A stretch of DNA of 64,000 bases from JAFGOG01 sp034429215 (lineage in GTDB: Bacteria; Chloroflexota; Anaerolineae; JAAYZQ01). The position numbers and the translations under genes are program-made. This document shows positions 15,985 through 24,251 of this stretch, one piece after another (position 1 is the stretch's first letter; every line of letters starts with the position of its first letter). Location: the NCBI GenBank assembly GCA_034429215.1, contig DAOUGI010000041.1, forward strand, positions 20,011 through 84,010, written 5' to 3'. The notes beneath the pieces were generated by a model, which saw nothing but the letters and a program-made list of their open reading frames with translations, was not told the DNA's origin and did not search any database.

Positions 15985-17691
15985 TCACCCGCGAGAGCGC
16001 GGCGGTTTGTACTTCTTCCCCTTGTCCGCTGCGGGGCTATGCGTCCAGTCATTGCCGACTTCGTATGCCCGCTTGCCCTTGACCTTCTTGCCTTTTTTCT
16101 TCTTGCCGGCTTTCTGAACCTCTTCCCAGTCTTCGACCTCTTCCCAGACCTCTTCTGGCAGCGCTACTTCCTGTTCAAAACCCAACGCTTCTTCCATCGT
16201 AGGTTGGGTAGCAACCCAGCCCAACGACTCCTCTACCTGTTCACCCGCAAAGGTTGGCACCAGCTCTGACTCGTCAAAGCGAGGCACGCTCAGGTCGACG
16301 ACCGGCTCAGCGGGTGCTTCTTCTTCGCCGACCTCGGCATCTGGTTCGGCCACGGTGGTGAGGGCCGGCACGTCACCCATTCCGGCAGACTCGGGCACCG
16401 CCTCTACCACCGGGGTGATCTCTGGCTTGGCCGGTGGCTTGATCTCCGCAGGCGATGGTCCCGCTCCATCCGGCCAGGGAATGCCAGCGTCGGTACCAGC
16501 CTTGACCGCCTGGTCAATAGCGCCCCGTTGGGCCTCAGTCAATGTGCCCATGTCCTGCTTGCGCAGGATCTCTTCGGCCAACAGCAGCAGGTCTGACTCG
16601 CCGGGCGCGATTACCGGTCCCTCGAAACGGCCCAAGGTTTCTTCGGCAGCTTCGGTTGCGCTCTTGATGTCAATGCGCCAGCCGGTCAGCTTGGCAGCCA
16701 GGCGCGCGTTCTGGCCCTCTTTGCCGATGGCCAACGACAGTTGACGGTCGGGCACGATCACCGTGGCGGTCTTGCCCGTGTCAGCGTTGTCGTCCAGGAT
16801 GACATTCATGACCTTGGCCGGGCTCAGCGCGCTGCCGATGAACGCCGCCATATCAGAGCTCCACTGGACGACGTCTATCTTTTCGCCCTCCAGCTCGTTG
16901 ACGACATTCTGGATACGCCCGCCCCGCACACCTACGCACGAGCCAACCGGGTCGACGCCCTCTTGGGTGGTGTAAACGGCGACTTTGGAGCGCGATCCCG
17001 GCTCACGAGCAATGCTCTTGATCTCGACGACGCCGTTATAGATTTCGGGCACTTCCAGCTCGAGCAGGCGCCGCAGGAGGGCGGGGTTGCGCCGTGACAG
17101 GGTAATCTGCGCCCCCCGGCTGCCCTTGCGCACATCGATGACATAGGCCCGCAGGCGAGCTCCGCGCCGATAACGCTCGGTGGGTACCTGTTCCTTCGCG
17201 GGCAAGACAGCCTCGGCCCCATCCAGGCTGACCATGACATCGCCGCTCTGCATGTCCTGACTCTGGATTGTGCCGTGGGCAATGTCGCCGGCGCTGTCAG
17301 CGTAAGAGGTATAGATGGCGTCGCGTTCGGCCTCACGGATGCGTTGCAGGATGACCTGCTTGGCGGTCTGGGCGGCGATGCGCCCAAAGTCACGAGGCGT
17401 GTTCTCGACCGGAATAAACTGGCCGAGGATGGCCTCGGGGTTTAGCTTGCGCGCCTCATCGAGCGAAATCTGGGTCTTGGCGTCTTCAGACTGCTCTACG
17501 ACCTCTTTTTCGGCAAAGACACGCGCCGCCCCTGTGTTTGGATCGATCTGGACGGAAATGTCGGTTACCGCGCCAAAGTTGCGCTTGTAGGCGGAGATTA
17601 GAGCCGCCTCGACTGCCTCCAAGACGACCTCGCGCGACAATTTGCGCTCGGCGCATACCTGGTTGATGGCCATCATAAAATCGTTTCTCAT
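15985..17691 (-). CDS. nusA: Transcription termination/antitermination factor NusA
   Basis: 568 aa. Residues 1-125 bind RNA polymerase, about 135-200 are the S1 domain, and two KH domains follow ('GVRGGRIQNVVNELEGEKID', 'LAIGKEGQNARLAAKLTGW'). The tail from about 430 is acidic, Pro/Glu-rich and ends with a Lys-rich block, not seen in short NusA proteins. First gene of its operon; rimP, which normally precedes nusA, is missing. Confidence 0.96.
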   Translation of the reverse strand: MRNDFMMAINQVCAERKLSREVVLEAVEAALISAYKRNFGAVTDISVQIDPNTGAARVFAEKEVVEQSEDAKTQISLDEARKLNPEAILGQFIPVENTPRDFGRIAAQTAKQVILQRIREAERDAIYTSYADSAGDIAHGTIQSQDMQSGDVMVSLDGAEAVLPAKEQVPTERYRRGARLRAYVIDVRKGSRGAQITLSRRNPALLRRLLELEVPEIYNGVVEIKSIAREPGSRSKVAVYTTQEGVDPVGSCVGVRGGRIQNVVNELEGEKIDVVQWSSDMAAFIGSALSPAKVMNVILDDNADTGKTATVIVPDRQLSLAIGKEGQNARLAAKLTGWRIDIKSATEAAEETLGRFEGPVIAPGESDLLLLAEEILRKQDMGTLTEAQRGAIDQAVKAGTDAGIPWPDGAGPSPAEIKPPAKPEITPVVEAVPESAGMGDVPALTTVAEPDAEVGEEEAPAEPVVDLSVPRFDESELVPTFAGEQVEESLGWVATQPTMEEALGFEQEVALPEEVWEEVEDWEEVQKAGKKKKGKKVKGKRAYEVGNDWTHSPAADKGKKYKPPRSRG

Positions 17692-17794
17692 CTACCCTCT
17701 AAACTCCATTTGCTTCTTTCATCTGTAATCGACGGTGAGCGTCCCGTGCGCCACTTGCCCTATGCACCGCAGGTTGTGCCATGCGCTGATAGCA

Positions 17795-17821
17795 AGAAAA
17801 GTGGGGGGCACCCACTTTTCT
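17795..17821 (-). promoter_or_regulatory. Leader hairpin upstream of nusA
   Basis: Perfect 11-bp stem AGAAAAGTGGG / CCCACTTTTCT with 5-nt loop, in the about 147-nt leader between the promoter and the nusA start. It might be an autoregulatory or attenuation element; NusA operons are often autoregulated. Confidence 0.55.
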
Positions 17822-17844
17822 ACACCCGCGGCTATACGGCTGGG

Positions 17845-17873
17845 ATTATATCACTATCGCCCGGTGATGGCAA
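17845..17873 (-). promoter_or_regulatory. Promoter of the nusA-infB operon
   Basis: Minus strand: -35 TTGCCA, 17-bp spacer, -10 TATAAT. Predicted start near 17838. Confidence 0.75.
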
Positions 17874-17923
17874 ATTCCCCAAGTGAGTTGGTGATAAAAA
17901 GCCTGTGGGAAGAGGTTCGGTGA

Positions 17924-17953
17924 TTGGACAGTTGGCCCGGAACATGGTAGAAT
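17924..17953 (+). promoter_or_regulatory. Promoter of the DUF3786 gene
   Basis: -35 TTGGAC, 18-bp spacer, -10 TAGAAT; predicted start near 17960, about 27 nt before the ATG. Confidence 0.55.
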
Positions 17954-17986
17954 GGGGCCATTCTTTGCCGGGTGGGAAAAGAGACC

Positions 17987-18640
17987 ATGAAAGCCAGAAC
18001 GCCCGAGGAAACGTATCAAGATGCACTGCGAAAGGCAGAGGCCGAATTCTTGCGCCTCGATCCGGCGGAAGCTGCGGTGCGGGCCGGGGTGACCTACACA
18101 GCGACAAGCAGCGACACCGGACAGGTGCAGATCGCCTTTTTTGGCACGCATTATCACGTGCAGTGGCCTAACGGCGCCGCCGTGCGAATGAACGACCAGA
18201 AGGAACCAGACGTGGCGACACGGCTGCTGCTGCTGCACTATCTCGTCACTGCCGACGGCACGCCGATGGCCAGCAAGTGGATCGCATTCCGCAACCTGCC
18301 GGGGGGTCTGGGGTACGATGCCGCGTTCGAACGGCGGGCGAGCGCACCGCTGGTGAAGGCGTTTGGCGCACCCGGGCACGGCCAGACCGGCTTTGAGGTT
18401 GCGGCACGGATACTGGGCGGCGAGCGGCTGCGGTTCGGCGATGCCGCTTTTTGCTTCCGGCTGCTGCCCAGGGTGTGGCTGGCTGTGGTGCTATACGTGG
18501 CCGACGACGAGTTCCCGGCAAGCGCCAACGTGCTGTTCGACGGCGCGGCTGAACACTATTTGGCAACGGAAGACCTGGCCGTCCTGGGGGGGATGCTGGC
18601 CGGGCGGCTCGTCAAAGCAGCCAAGACGGCCGTGCCATGA
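17987..18640 (+). CDS. DUF3786 family protein
   Basis: 217 aa of unknown function. The family's signatures are visible: 'WIAFRNLPGGLGYDAAFERR', 'FRLLPRVWLAVVLYVADDEF' and 'LFDGAAEHYLATEDLAVLG'. No signal peptide or membrane segment. The ATG at 17987 is preferred over the in-frame GTG at 17972. It stands alone between the nusA promoter and tRNA-Ser, so context gives no role. Confidence 0.75.
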   Translation: MKARTPEETYQDALRKAEAEFLRLDPAEAAVRAGVTYTATSSDTGQVQIAFFGTHYHVQWPNGAAVRMNDQKEPDVATRLLLLHYLVTADGTPMASKWIAFRNLPGGLGYDAAFERRASAPLVKAFGAPGHGQTGFEVAARILGGERLRFGDAAFCFRLLPRVWLAVVLYVADDEFPASANVLFDGAAEHYLATEDLAVLGGMLAGRLVKAAKTAVP

Positions 18641-18675
18641 TGCCGTCACCACGGCGCCGTCTCGGTGAAATCAGG

Positions 18676-18762
18676 CGGAGAGGGTGGGATTTGAACCCAC
18701 GGCCCCGTGAAGGGCACCCGCTCTCCGGGCGGGCGCATTCGACCAAACTATGCTACCTCTCC
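18676..18762 (-). tRNA. tRNA-Ser(GGA)
   Basis: 87 nt with long variable arm. Acceptor GGAGAGG / CCTCTCC with discriminator G, T-arm GTGGG-TTCAAAT-CCCAC, anticodon stem CCCGC / GCGGG and 7-nt loop CCGGAGA, anticodon GGA. Position 33 is C instead of the near-universal U, and position 37 is G. CCA is not encoded. Confidence 0.88.
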
Positions 18763-18774
18763 GTACCGCCCTTT

Positions 18775-18803
18775 ATTTTAGCATCTTTGCCCAAACTTGA
18801 CAA
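18775..18803 (-). promoter_or_regulatory. Promoter of tRNA-Ser
   Basis: Minus strand: -35 TTGTCA, 17-bp spacer, -10 TAAAAT. Predicted start near 18768, six bases before the mature 5' end. Confidence 0.65.
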
Positions 18804-18973
18804 CTTGAGATTGGCAGTTGGGACCCAAGCCCCGACGCGCCATCGCAGCCTACCGTGTCTCGCCTCCCCTGTAGTTTCCAGCGCGTGGGCCGCCTCCGGC
18901 ACTCCTAGTACCGCGATACCAACCCTCCAAGATTAAAATTTCCCTGGTTTTGCTGATATAGCGACTCCCCCTC

Positions 18974-19002
18974 TTGCCAAGATAGGGTGAATATTGTATA
19001 AT
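18974..19002 (+). promoter_or_regulatory. Promoter of the division/cell-wall cluster
   Basis: -35 TTGCCA, 17-bp spacer, -10 TATAAT. Predicted start near 19009, just before the MraZ boxes. Confidence 0.8.
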
Positions 19003-19014
19003 AGTGGCAAAGAG

Positions 19015-19047
19015 TGGGGTTTCGTGGGACGAAATGGGAGGATGGGC
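19015..19047 (+). promoter_or_regulatory. MraZ operator (TGGGN boxes)
   Basis: TGGGG at 19015, TGGGA at 19025 and TGGGA at 19035: three boxes with an exact 10-bp period, plus TGGGC at 19043. Known MraZ proteins bind such direct repeats as a ring and repress their own operon. The boxes lie just downstream of the predicted transcription start. Confidence 0.8.
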
Positions 19048-19097
19048 CCCTAATCAGAGTAAGAACAGACGTTCTGTGGGGCAAATCGGTAGAACAA

Positions 19098-19529
19098 ATG
19101 TTTCTAGGGGAATTCGAACACGCACTGGACGAAAAGGGACGAATTACCATCCCGGCCAAGTTTCGGGCTAAACTGGCGTCGGGATTGGTGATCACCAGGG
19201 GCATCGATCGCTGCCTGGAGCTCCATCCCATGGATCACTTTGAGGAGCTCGCGGCGAAGGTTAGCAGCCTCCCCGTTACCAACCGTGATGCTCGTGGATT
19301 TCGGCGCCTGGAATTCAGCGGCGCGGCAGATTTGGAGCCCGACAAACAAGGGCGGGTTGGCTTGCCCTCTACCCTACGCGAGTATGCAAGGATCGACAAG
19401 CAGGTCGTCATCATCGGCATGTACAACTACTGCGAAATCTGGAATCCCGAAGCCTGGCAGGAGTTCAAGCAACGCAGTTACGACGATTCTGAAGCACTCG
19501 CGGAGCAGTTTGCCAACCTCGGCATTTAG
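19098..19529 (+). CDS. mraZ: Transcriptional regulator MraZ
   Basis: 143 aa, the family's usual length, with two SpoVT/AbrB-like repeats ('LDEKGRITIPAKFR' near residue 10 and 'DKQGRVGLPSTLREYA' near residue 83). Binds TGGGN repeats to control the dcw cluster. The ATG at 19098 was chosen because it gives MFLGEFEHALDEKGR; the frame is open upstream but that stretch is the operator. Confidence 0.95.
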   Translation: MFLGEFEHALDEKGRITIPAKFRAKLASGLVITRGIDRCLELHPMDHFEELAAKVSSLPVTNRDARGFRRLEFSGAADLEPDKQGRVGLPSTLREYARIDKQVVIIGMYNYCEIWNPEAWQEFKQRSYDDSEALAEQFANLGI

Positions 19530-19541
19530 ACTCTAACAAAC

Positions 19542-20501
19542 ATGAGCACGGCGGCGGCAGAGGCGCATGTTCCGGTTCTCTACCGCGAGGTGTTGACCGG
19601 GTTGCAGGTCCGACCCGGCGGACGCTACATAGATGCTACGATAGGCGCCGGTGGACACGCCGCCGGCATTTTGGACACCTCTACTCCCGACGGTTGTTTA
19701 CTGGGCCTAGACGCCGACCCTGAGGCGGTAACATTCGCCCGAAGCACCTTGCAGCGTTTTGGAGACAGGGCGCTCGTAATCGTCGGCAACTTTCGGGAGA
19801 TCAAGGCCGTGGCGGTTGCCCATAGTTTCGACCAGGTGGACGGTGTGTTGATGGATCTGGGGTTCTCGTCCCGACAACTGGCAGCAGCAGATCGTGGGTT
19901 TTCCTTCGACCGGGACGGCCCGCTCGACATGCGGCTGAACCCCAATCAGGGATTGACGGCGGCAGATTTGATCGAAGACATGTCTGAATCGGAGCTGGCC
20001 GATCTGATATGGCGTTACGGCGAGGAGCGCTATTCACGGCGCATAGCACGGGCCATTGTTGCTGCTCGCCCAGTGACGACTACCGCGCAACTGGCCGAGC
20101 TGGTGGCAAAGACGGTGGGCCACAGGGAAAAGATCCATCCTGCCACCCGCGTCTTTCAGGCGCTGCGCATCGCGGTCAACGACGAGCTTGGGGCGCTGGC
20201 GGAGGCTTTGCCCCAGGTCCGGGATCTGGTCCGGCCGGGTGGAAGGTTGGCTGTGATCGCTTTCCACTCGCTGGAGGACCGGCTGGTGAAGCAATTTTGC
20301 CAACAAGAAGCCAGGGATTGTATCTGCCCGCCTGAAGTACCGGTGTGCGTCTGCGGGCATCGGGCAACACTGGGGTTGGTCTCCCGCAAGCCGATCCGGC
20401 CATCGGATGAGGAGATCAGCCGGAATCCCAGGAGCCGCAGCGCCAGGCTGCGGATCGCCTACCGTGCACCGAGCGCAGAGCCGGGACTGGGAAAAGTGTA
20501 A
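19542..20501 (+). CDS. rsmH: 16S rRNA (cytosine(1402)-N(4))-methyltransferase RsmH
   Basis: 319 aa; also called MraW. SAM site 'YIDATIGAGGHAAGIL', 'GVLMDLGFSSRQL', 'RGFSFDRDGPLDMRL' and 'IAFHSLEDRLVKQF' are all typical. It follows mraZ by 12 nt. Confidence 0.96.
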   Translation: MSTAAAEAHVPVLYREVLTGLQVRPGGRYIDATIGAGGHAAGILDTSTPDGCLLGLDADPEAVTFARSTLQRFGDRALVIVGNFREIKAVAVAHSFDQVDGVLMDLGFSSRQLAAADRGFSFDRDGPLDMRLNPNQGLTAADLIEDMSESELADLIWRYGEERYSRRIARAIVAARPVTTTAQLAELVAKTVGHREKIHPATRVFQALRIAVNDELGALAEALPQVRDLVRPGGRLAVIAFHSLEDRLVKQFCQQEARDCICPPEVPVCVCGHRATLGLVSRKPIRPSDEEISRNPRSRSARLRIAYRAPSAEPGLGKV

Positions 20502-20516
20502 CAAGGGAATAAGCAA

Positions 20517-21032
20517 ATGAAAAAGAGGGTGACGATCAAACGCTCACATTCTACCAAGCAGATAGGAAAGACAGCACCCGCCTTGGCTGTGCCGTTGCGC
20601 ACCGCGCTGTTCGGCGGCGCTGCTTTGCTTATCCTGTTTGCCTGGCTCCACCTGTTCCTGGCGCTGCAGATCGCCTCGACAGGCCAGCAAATCCAGCTCG
20701 CTACCGAAGAGCTGCAGAAACTAAAGCGTGATAATATGGCCGTGGTGCGAGACACCGCCGTCGCCGAGTCAGAGGAGAATATGACCAGGCGGGCTACCGA
20801 ATTGGGCTATGGACCGCAGGCGCCTGTCTACTTGTCGCTCGGCCAGACTCTTGGCACAACTGGGCAGGCAATAGACGGCAGCGGCGCCGAGGCCAGCGCC
20901 AGCCTGGCAGGCGGCGACAGCCAGGGCAGGGCCTTGTCCCAGTTCCTATTGGACACCACGTTGTACGAAGTGACTACTGCTGAAAGAGAGGCGTCAGGTT
21001 CTGAAGCCAGCTCTGCCGAGAGGGAGCCATGA
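20517..21032 (+). CDS. ftsL: FtsL-like division protein
   Basis: 171-aa bitopic protein: a basic cytoplasmic N-terminus, one membrane helix (about residues 30-55), a short coiled coil ('QIQLATEELQKLKRDN') and a low-complexity Ser/Ala/Glu tail. Sequence similarity to FtsL is weak, as usual; the assignment rests on topology and on position between rsmH and ftsI. Its stop overlaps the ftsI ATG (ATGA). Confidence 0.7.
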   Translation: MKKRVTIKRSHSTKQIGKTAPALAVPLRTALFGGAALLILFAWLHLFLALQIASTGQQIQLATEELQKLKRDNMAVVRDTAVAESEENMTRRATELGYGPQAPVYLSLGQTLGTTGQAIDGSGAEASASLAGGDSQGRALSQFLLDTTLYEVTTAEREASGSEASSAEREP

Positions 21033-22735
21033 AACCCGAAAACAGGATCCGCTCCCAGCATCGCCGCCTGATCCTCGTGGCCGTGCTTCTGACCATCGGC
21101 GCACTGGTGATCATCGGTCGACTTGTTTTTTATCAGGTGGTGATGCACCCACAGCTCGAAGAAATGGCTCTGGCCCAGCGCGAGCGGGAAAGGCAGCTAT
21201 CACCCGAGCGGGGTAATATCCTGGATCGCACCGGCCACCCGCTGGCGATGAGCGTGATCCAGTGGGATATTTCAGCGTCGCCCAGCCTTGTGGATAATCC
21301 GGAAGAGCTGTCTGAGCAGCTTGCCGATCTGCTGGACTTGCCAAGGGAAGATCTATATGCCAAGCTCAGCTCGGACGTGGCTTGGGTGTCTCTGACCCGC
21401 GGCTGCGCGCAGGAGGTGGGCGAGGCAGTGGTGAGCCTGAAGGCAGACGGGATCACCTGCGAGCCACGGGCTCTGCGGGTATATCCTGAGGGTGAGCTGG
21501 CAGCGCACTTGGTGGGGATCGTGAGCGACGGCGGTGTGGGGTTTTACGGGGTAGAGGGATATTATAACCAGTGGCTAATGGGCACAGAGGGGAAACGGGA
21601 GATTGAACAGAACCCAATCGGGGAGGAGCTTCCCCTGGCGCCCCAGGCTCAGATGGCGGCCACGGCAGGGGTCAACCTGGTCCTGACGGTGGACCGCAAT
21701 GTCCAGATGATCGCGGCGCAGGAGCTGGAACGGGCGGTGGAAGAGTACCAGGCAGAGAGCGGCACGGTGGTGATCATGGACCCTCAGACGGGGGCGATCC
21801 TGGCCATCGCCAACTATCCCAGCTACGATCCGAACATGTTCCCGCAGGTGGATGGAGAGCTGCTGGCAGACTCGTCACTGAGCAGGATGTGGGAGCCGGG
21901 GTCAATCTTCAAGGTGATCACTTGGGCAGCCGGACTCGACTCGGGTACGATCAGCCCTGGGACTACGGTGTACGACAGCGGGGCGCGGGAGGTCGGCGGG
22001 CGGGTAATCCAGAATTATGACCGGATGGGTCACGGCTGGGTGACGATGACCGACGGGCTGGCCCAGTCCTTGAACACAGTGGCGGCATTCATCAGCACAT
22101 CGACAGGCAAGGACACGTTTTATACCTATGTGCAGCGGTTCGGGTTCGGGAACCTGACGGGAGTGGATCTGGACAGTGAAGGGCCGGGGATGGTCAAGCG
22201 GCCCGGGGACTCGGACTGGTTTCAGTCGGACCTGGGGACGAACGCATTTGGACAAGGGATAGCAGTTACACCGGTGCAGATGCTGGCCGCGGTATCAGCG
22301 GTAGCGAATCACGGGCTATTGATGAAACCATACATCGTCGAGCAGTTCGTCACGCCTGACAAAGTAATTTCGGTAGAGCCGATGGCGGTAAGGCAAGCAA
22401 TTACGGAACAAACGGCGAATACCCTAACAGGGATGTTGGTAGAGGTAGTGAGCCGCGAGGCGACAAAGGCGCAGGTGGTGGGGTACCGGATTGCAGGCAA
22501 GACGGGGACGGCCCAGATACCGACGGCCTACGGGTATGACCCCTCGGCGACGATCGCGTCGTTTGTGGGGTTTGCACCGGCAGATGATCCGCAGTTTGCG
22601 ATACTGGTCAAGCTGGACAAGCCGCAGGCGTCGCCGTGGGCAAATCACACTGCAGCCCCGGCGTTCCGGGCGATCGCGGAGCGGCTGATGGTCTACTTGC
22701 AGATCCCACCGGATGAGATCCGGCTGGCCCAATAA
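21029..22735 (+). CDS. ftsI: Penicillin-binding transpeptidase FtsI (PBP2b/3-type)
   Basis: 568 aa; crosslinks septal peptidoglycan. One N-terminal membrane helix (about 12-34), a dimerisation/pedestal domain, then the transpeptidase domain with S292-I-F-K (nucleophile Ser292), SLN near 347 and KTG near 491. There is no PASTA domain at the C-terminus. Confidence 0.94.
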   Translation: MKPENRIRSQHRRLILVAVLLTIGALVIIGRLVFYQVVMHPQLEEMALAQRERERQLSPERGNILDRTGHPLAMSVIQWDISASPSLVDNPEELSEQLADLLDLPREDLYAKLSSDVAWVSLTRGCAQEVGEAVVSLKADGITCEPRALRVYPEGELAAHLVGIVSDGGVGFYGVEGYYNQWLMGTEGKREIEQNPIGEELPLAPQAQMAATAGVNLVLTVDRNVQMIAAQELERAVEEYQAESGTVVIMDPQTGAILAIANYPSYDPNMFPQVDGELLADSSLSRMWEPGSIFKVITWAAGLDSGTISPGTTVYDSGAREVGGRVIQNYDRMGHGWVTMTDGLAQSLNTVAAFISTSTGKDTFYTYVQRFGFGNLTGVDLDSEGPGMVKRPGDSDWFQSDLGTNAFGQGIAVTPVQMLAAVSAVANHGLLMKPYIVEQFVTPDKVISVEPMAVRQAITEQTANTLTGMLVEVVSREATKAQVVGYRIAGKTGTAQIPTAYGYDPSATIASFVGFAPADDPQFAILVKLDKPQASPWANHTAAPAFRAIAERLMVYLQIPPDEIRLAQ

Positions 22736-22751
22736 GAGGCGATCCACGGTG

Positions 22752-24251
22752 ATGACCGGGCAACGAAGAAGCCTTACCCTGGCCGATCTGATCGCCGCAC
22801 TGACGGGCGGTCAGGCCGCGCTCGCGGCAGTGCCCGCAGTTGGGATTGGCGGTGCGGTCGTTGACTCTAGGCTGGCGAAAGAGGGCTCGCTGTTCGTCGC
22901 GTTGCGCGGGGAGCAACATGATGGTCACAGCTTTGCGGCGCAGGCGATTGCCAACGGTGCGGCAGCGGTCATCGTCGAAAGGCCGGTGGAAGAGGCACGG
23001 TGCCAGACGGTGGATCTGCGCCGGCCATCCGCCGAACAGTGGCAATTGGAGCTCGGCCGGCCGGTGTGCCTGGTAGTACCAGACAGCCTGGCAGCTCTGC
23101 AACAAGCAGCGGCTTATTGGCGCAGGCAGCAGGATTTGGCGGTGATTGGCATTACCGGCAGCGTGGGCAAGACGATCAGCAAAGAGACGATTTCGGCGGT
23201 GGTACGGCGCCGGTATCGGACGCTGAAAAGCGAGGGAAACTATAACAACGAGATCGGGCTGCCACTGACCCTGTTACACCTGACCGGCGAGCACGAGCTG
23301 GCAGTGCTGGAGATGGGGATGTACGACCTGGGCGAAATCGCCCAATTGGCACAGATCGCACTGCCGCGGATAGGGGTGGTGACGAACGTCGGGCCGACGC
23401 ACCTGGAACGCCTGGGCACGATCGAGCGGATCGCTCAGGCCAAGGCCGAGCTGGTGCGGGCGCTGCCACCCTCCGACGAGGGAGGGGTGGCTATTCTCAA
23501 TGCCGACGACGAACGGGTGCGGGCAATGGCCACGCTGACGCGAGCACGAGTGTTTAGCTACGGACTCCATCCCGACGCCGACCTATGGGCCGACGAGATC
23601 GAGAGCCATGGCCTGGAAGGGATCCGGTTCAGCCTTCACTATGGCAGCCAGACCCTCTATGCTCAAGCGCCGCTGCTGGGCCGCCACAGCGTCCACACCG
23701 CGCTGTGTGCTGTCTCGGCAGCGTTGGTCCTTGGACTGTCGTGGGAAGAGATCATCGCCGGGCTGCACGATCAGCCGAGCCAACTGCGCCTAGCTGCGGT
23801 GGCAGGCCCTTCGGGGTCCACCATTCTGGATGACACGTACAACGCCAGCCCGGCATCCAGCCTCGCGGCATTGAACCTGCTCGCTGAGCTGAACGGCCGC
23901 AAGGTGGCGGTACTGGGTGATATGTACGAATTGGGAAGCTATACCGAGCAGGGGCACCGGCTCGTCGGGCGGCGGGCCCGCGAGGTGGTAGAGCTGCTGG
24001 TGACGGTTGGTTCGCTGGGACGGGTGATCGGCAAAGAGGCCGAAGAAGCAGGGATGTCTGCCACAGCCATCCACCACGTAGAGACCAACGCCGAGGCTGC
24101 GGCGCTGGTGCGCAGGCTGGTCCAGCCGGGCGATGTGATTTTGATCAAAGGCTCGCGAGGGCTCAAGATGGAACAGATTGTAGCCGAGCTAACACAACCG
24201 GAGATTGCTCGTTTCGCCGAGAATCACCAAGAAGGGATCGTCGATGACTAA
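22752..24251 (+). CDS. murF: UDP-N-acetylmuramoyl-tripeptide-D-alanyl-D-alanine ligase
   Basis: 499 aa; adds D-Ala-D-Ala to the UDP-muropeptide. P-loop 'GITGSVGKTISKE', then 'SEGNYNNEIGLPL', 'EMGMYDLGEI' and 'DDTYNASPASSLAAL', the last diagnostic of MurF rather than MurE. A GTG at 22749 is an alternative start. The gene directly follows ftsI; murE, which normally sits between, is absent. Confidence 0.93.
   Translation: MTGQRRSLTLADLIAALTGGQAALAAVPAVGIGGAVVDSRLAKEGSLFVALRGEQHDGHSFAAQAIANGAAAVIVERPVEEARCQTVDLRRPSAEQWQLELGRPVCLVVPDSLAALQQAAAYWRRQQDLAVIGITGSVGKTISKETISAVVRRRYRTLKSEGNYNNEIGLPLTLLHLTGEHELAVLEMGMYDLGEIAQLAQIALPRIGVVTNVGPTHLERLGTIERIAQAKAELVRALPPSDEGGVAILNADDERVRAMATLTRARVFSYGLHPDADLWADEIESHGLEGIRFSLHYGSQTLYAQAPLLGRHSVHTALCAVSAALVLGLSWEEIIAGLHDQPSQLRLAAVAGPSGSTILDDTYNASPASSLAALNLLAELNGRKVAVLGDMYELGSYTEQGHRLVGRRAREVVELLVTVGSLGRVIGKEAEEAGMSATAIHHVETNAEAAALVRRLVQPGDVILIKGSRGLKMEQIVAELTQPEIARFAENHQEGIVDD

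Larger units (their letters stand above)
18763..19097. other. Divergent region between tRNA-Ser and mraZ
   Basis: Holds the tRNA promoter (18775-18803, minus), the mraZ promoter (18974-19002) and MraZ boxes (19015-19047). The stretch 18804-18970 contains nothing assignable. Confidence 0.7.

Noticed and set aside
18637..18936. 99-codon open frame across the tRNA-Ser gene
   Set aside because: Encoded by the complement of the tRNA plus intergenic DNA; no protein features.
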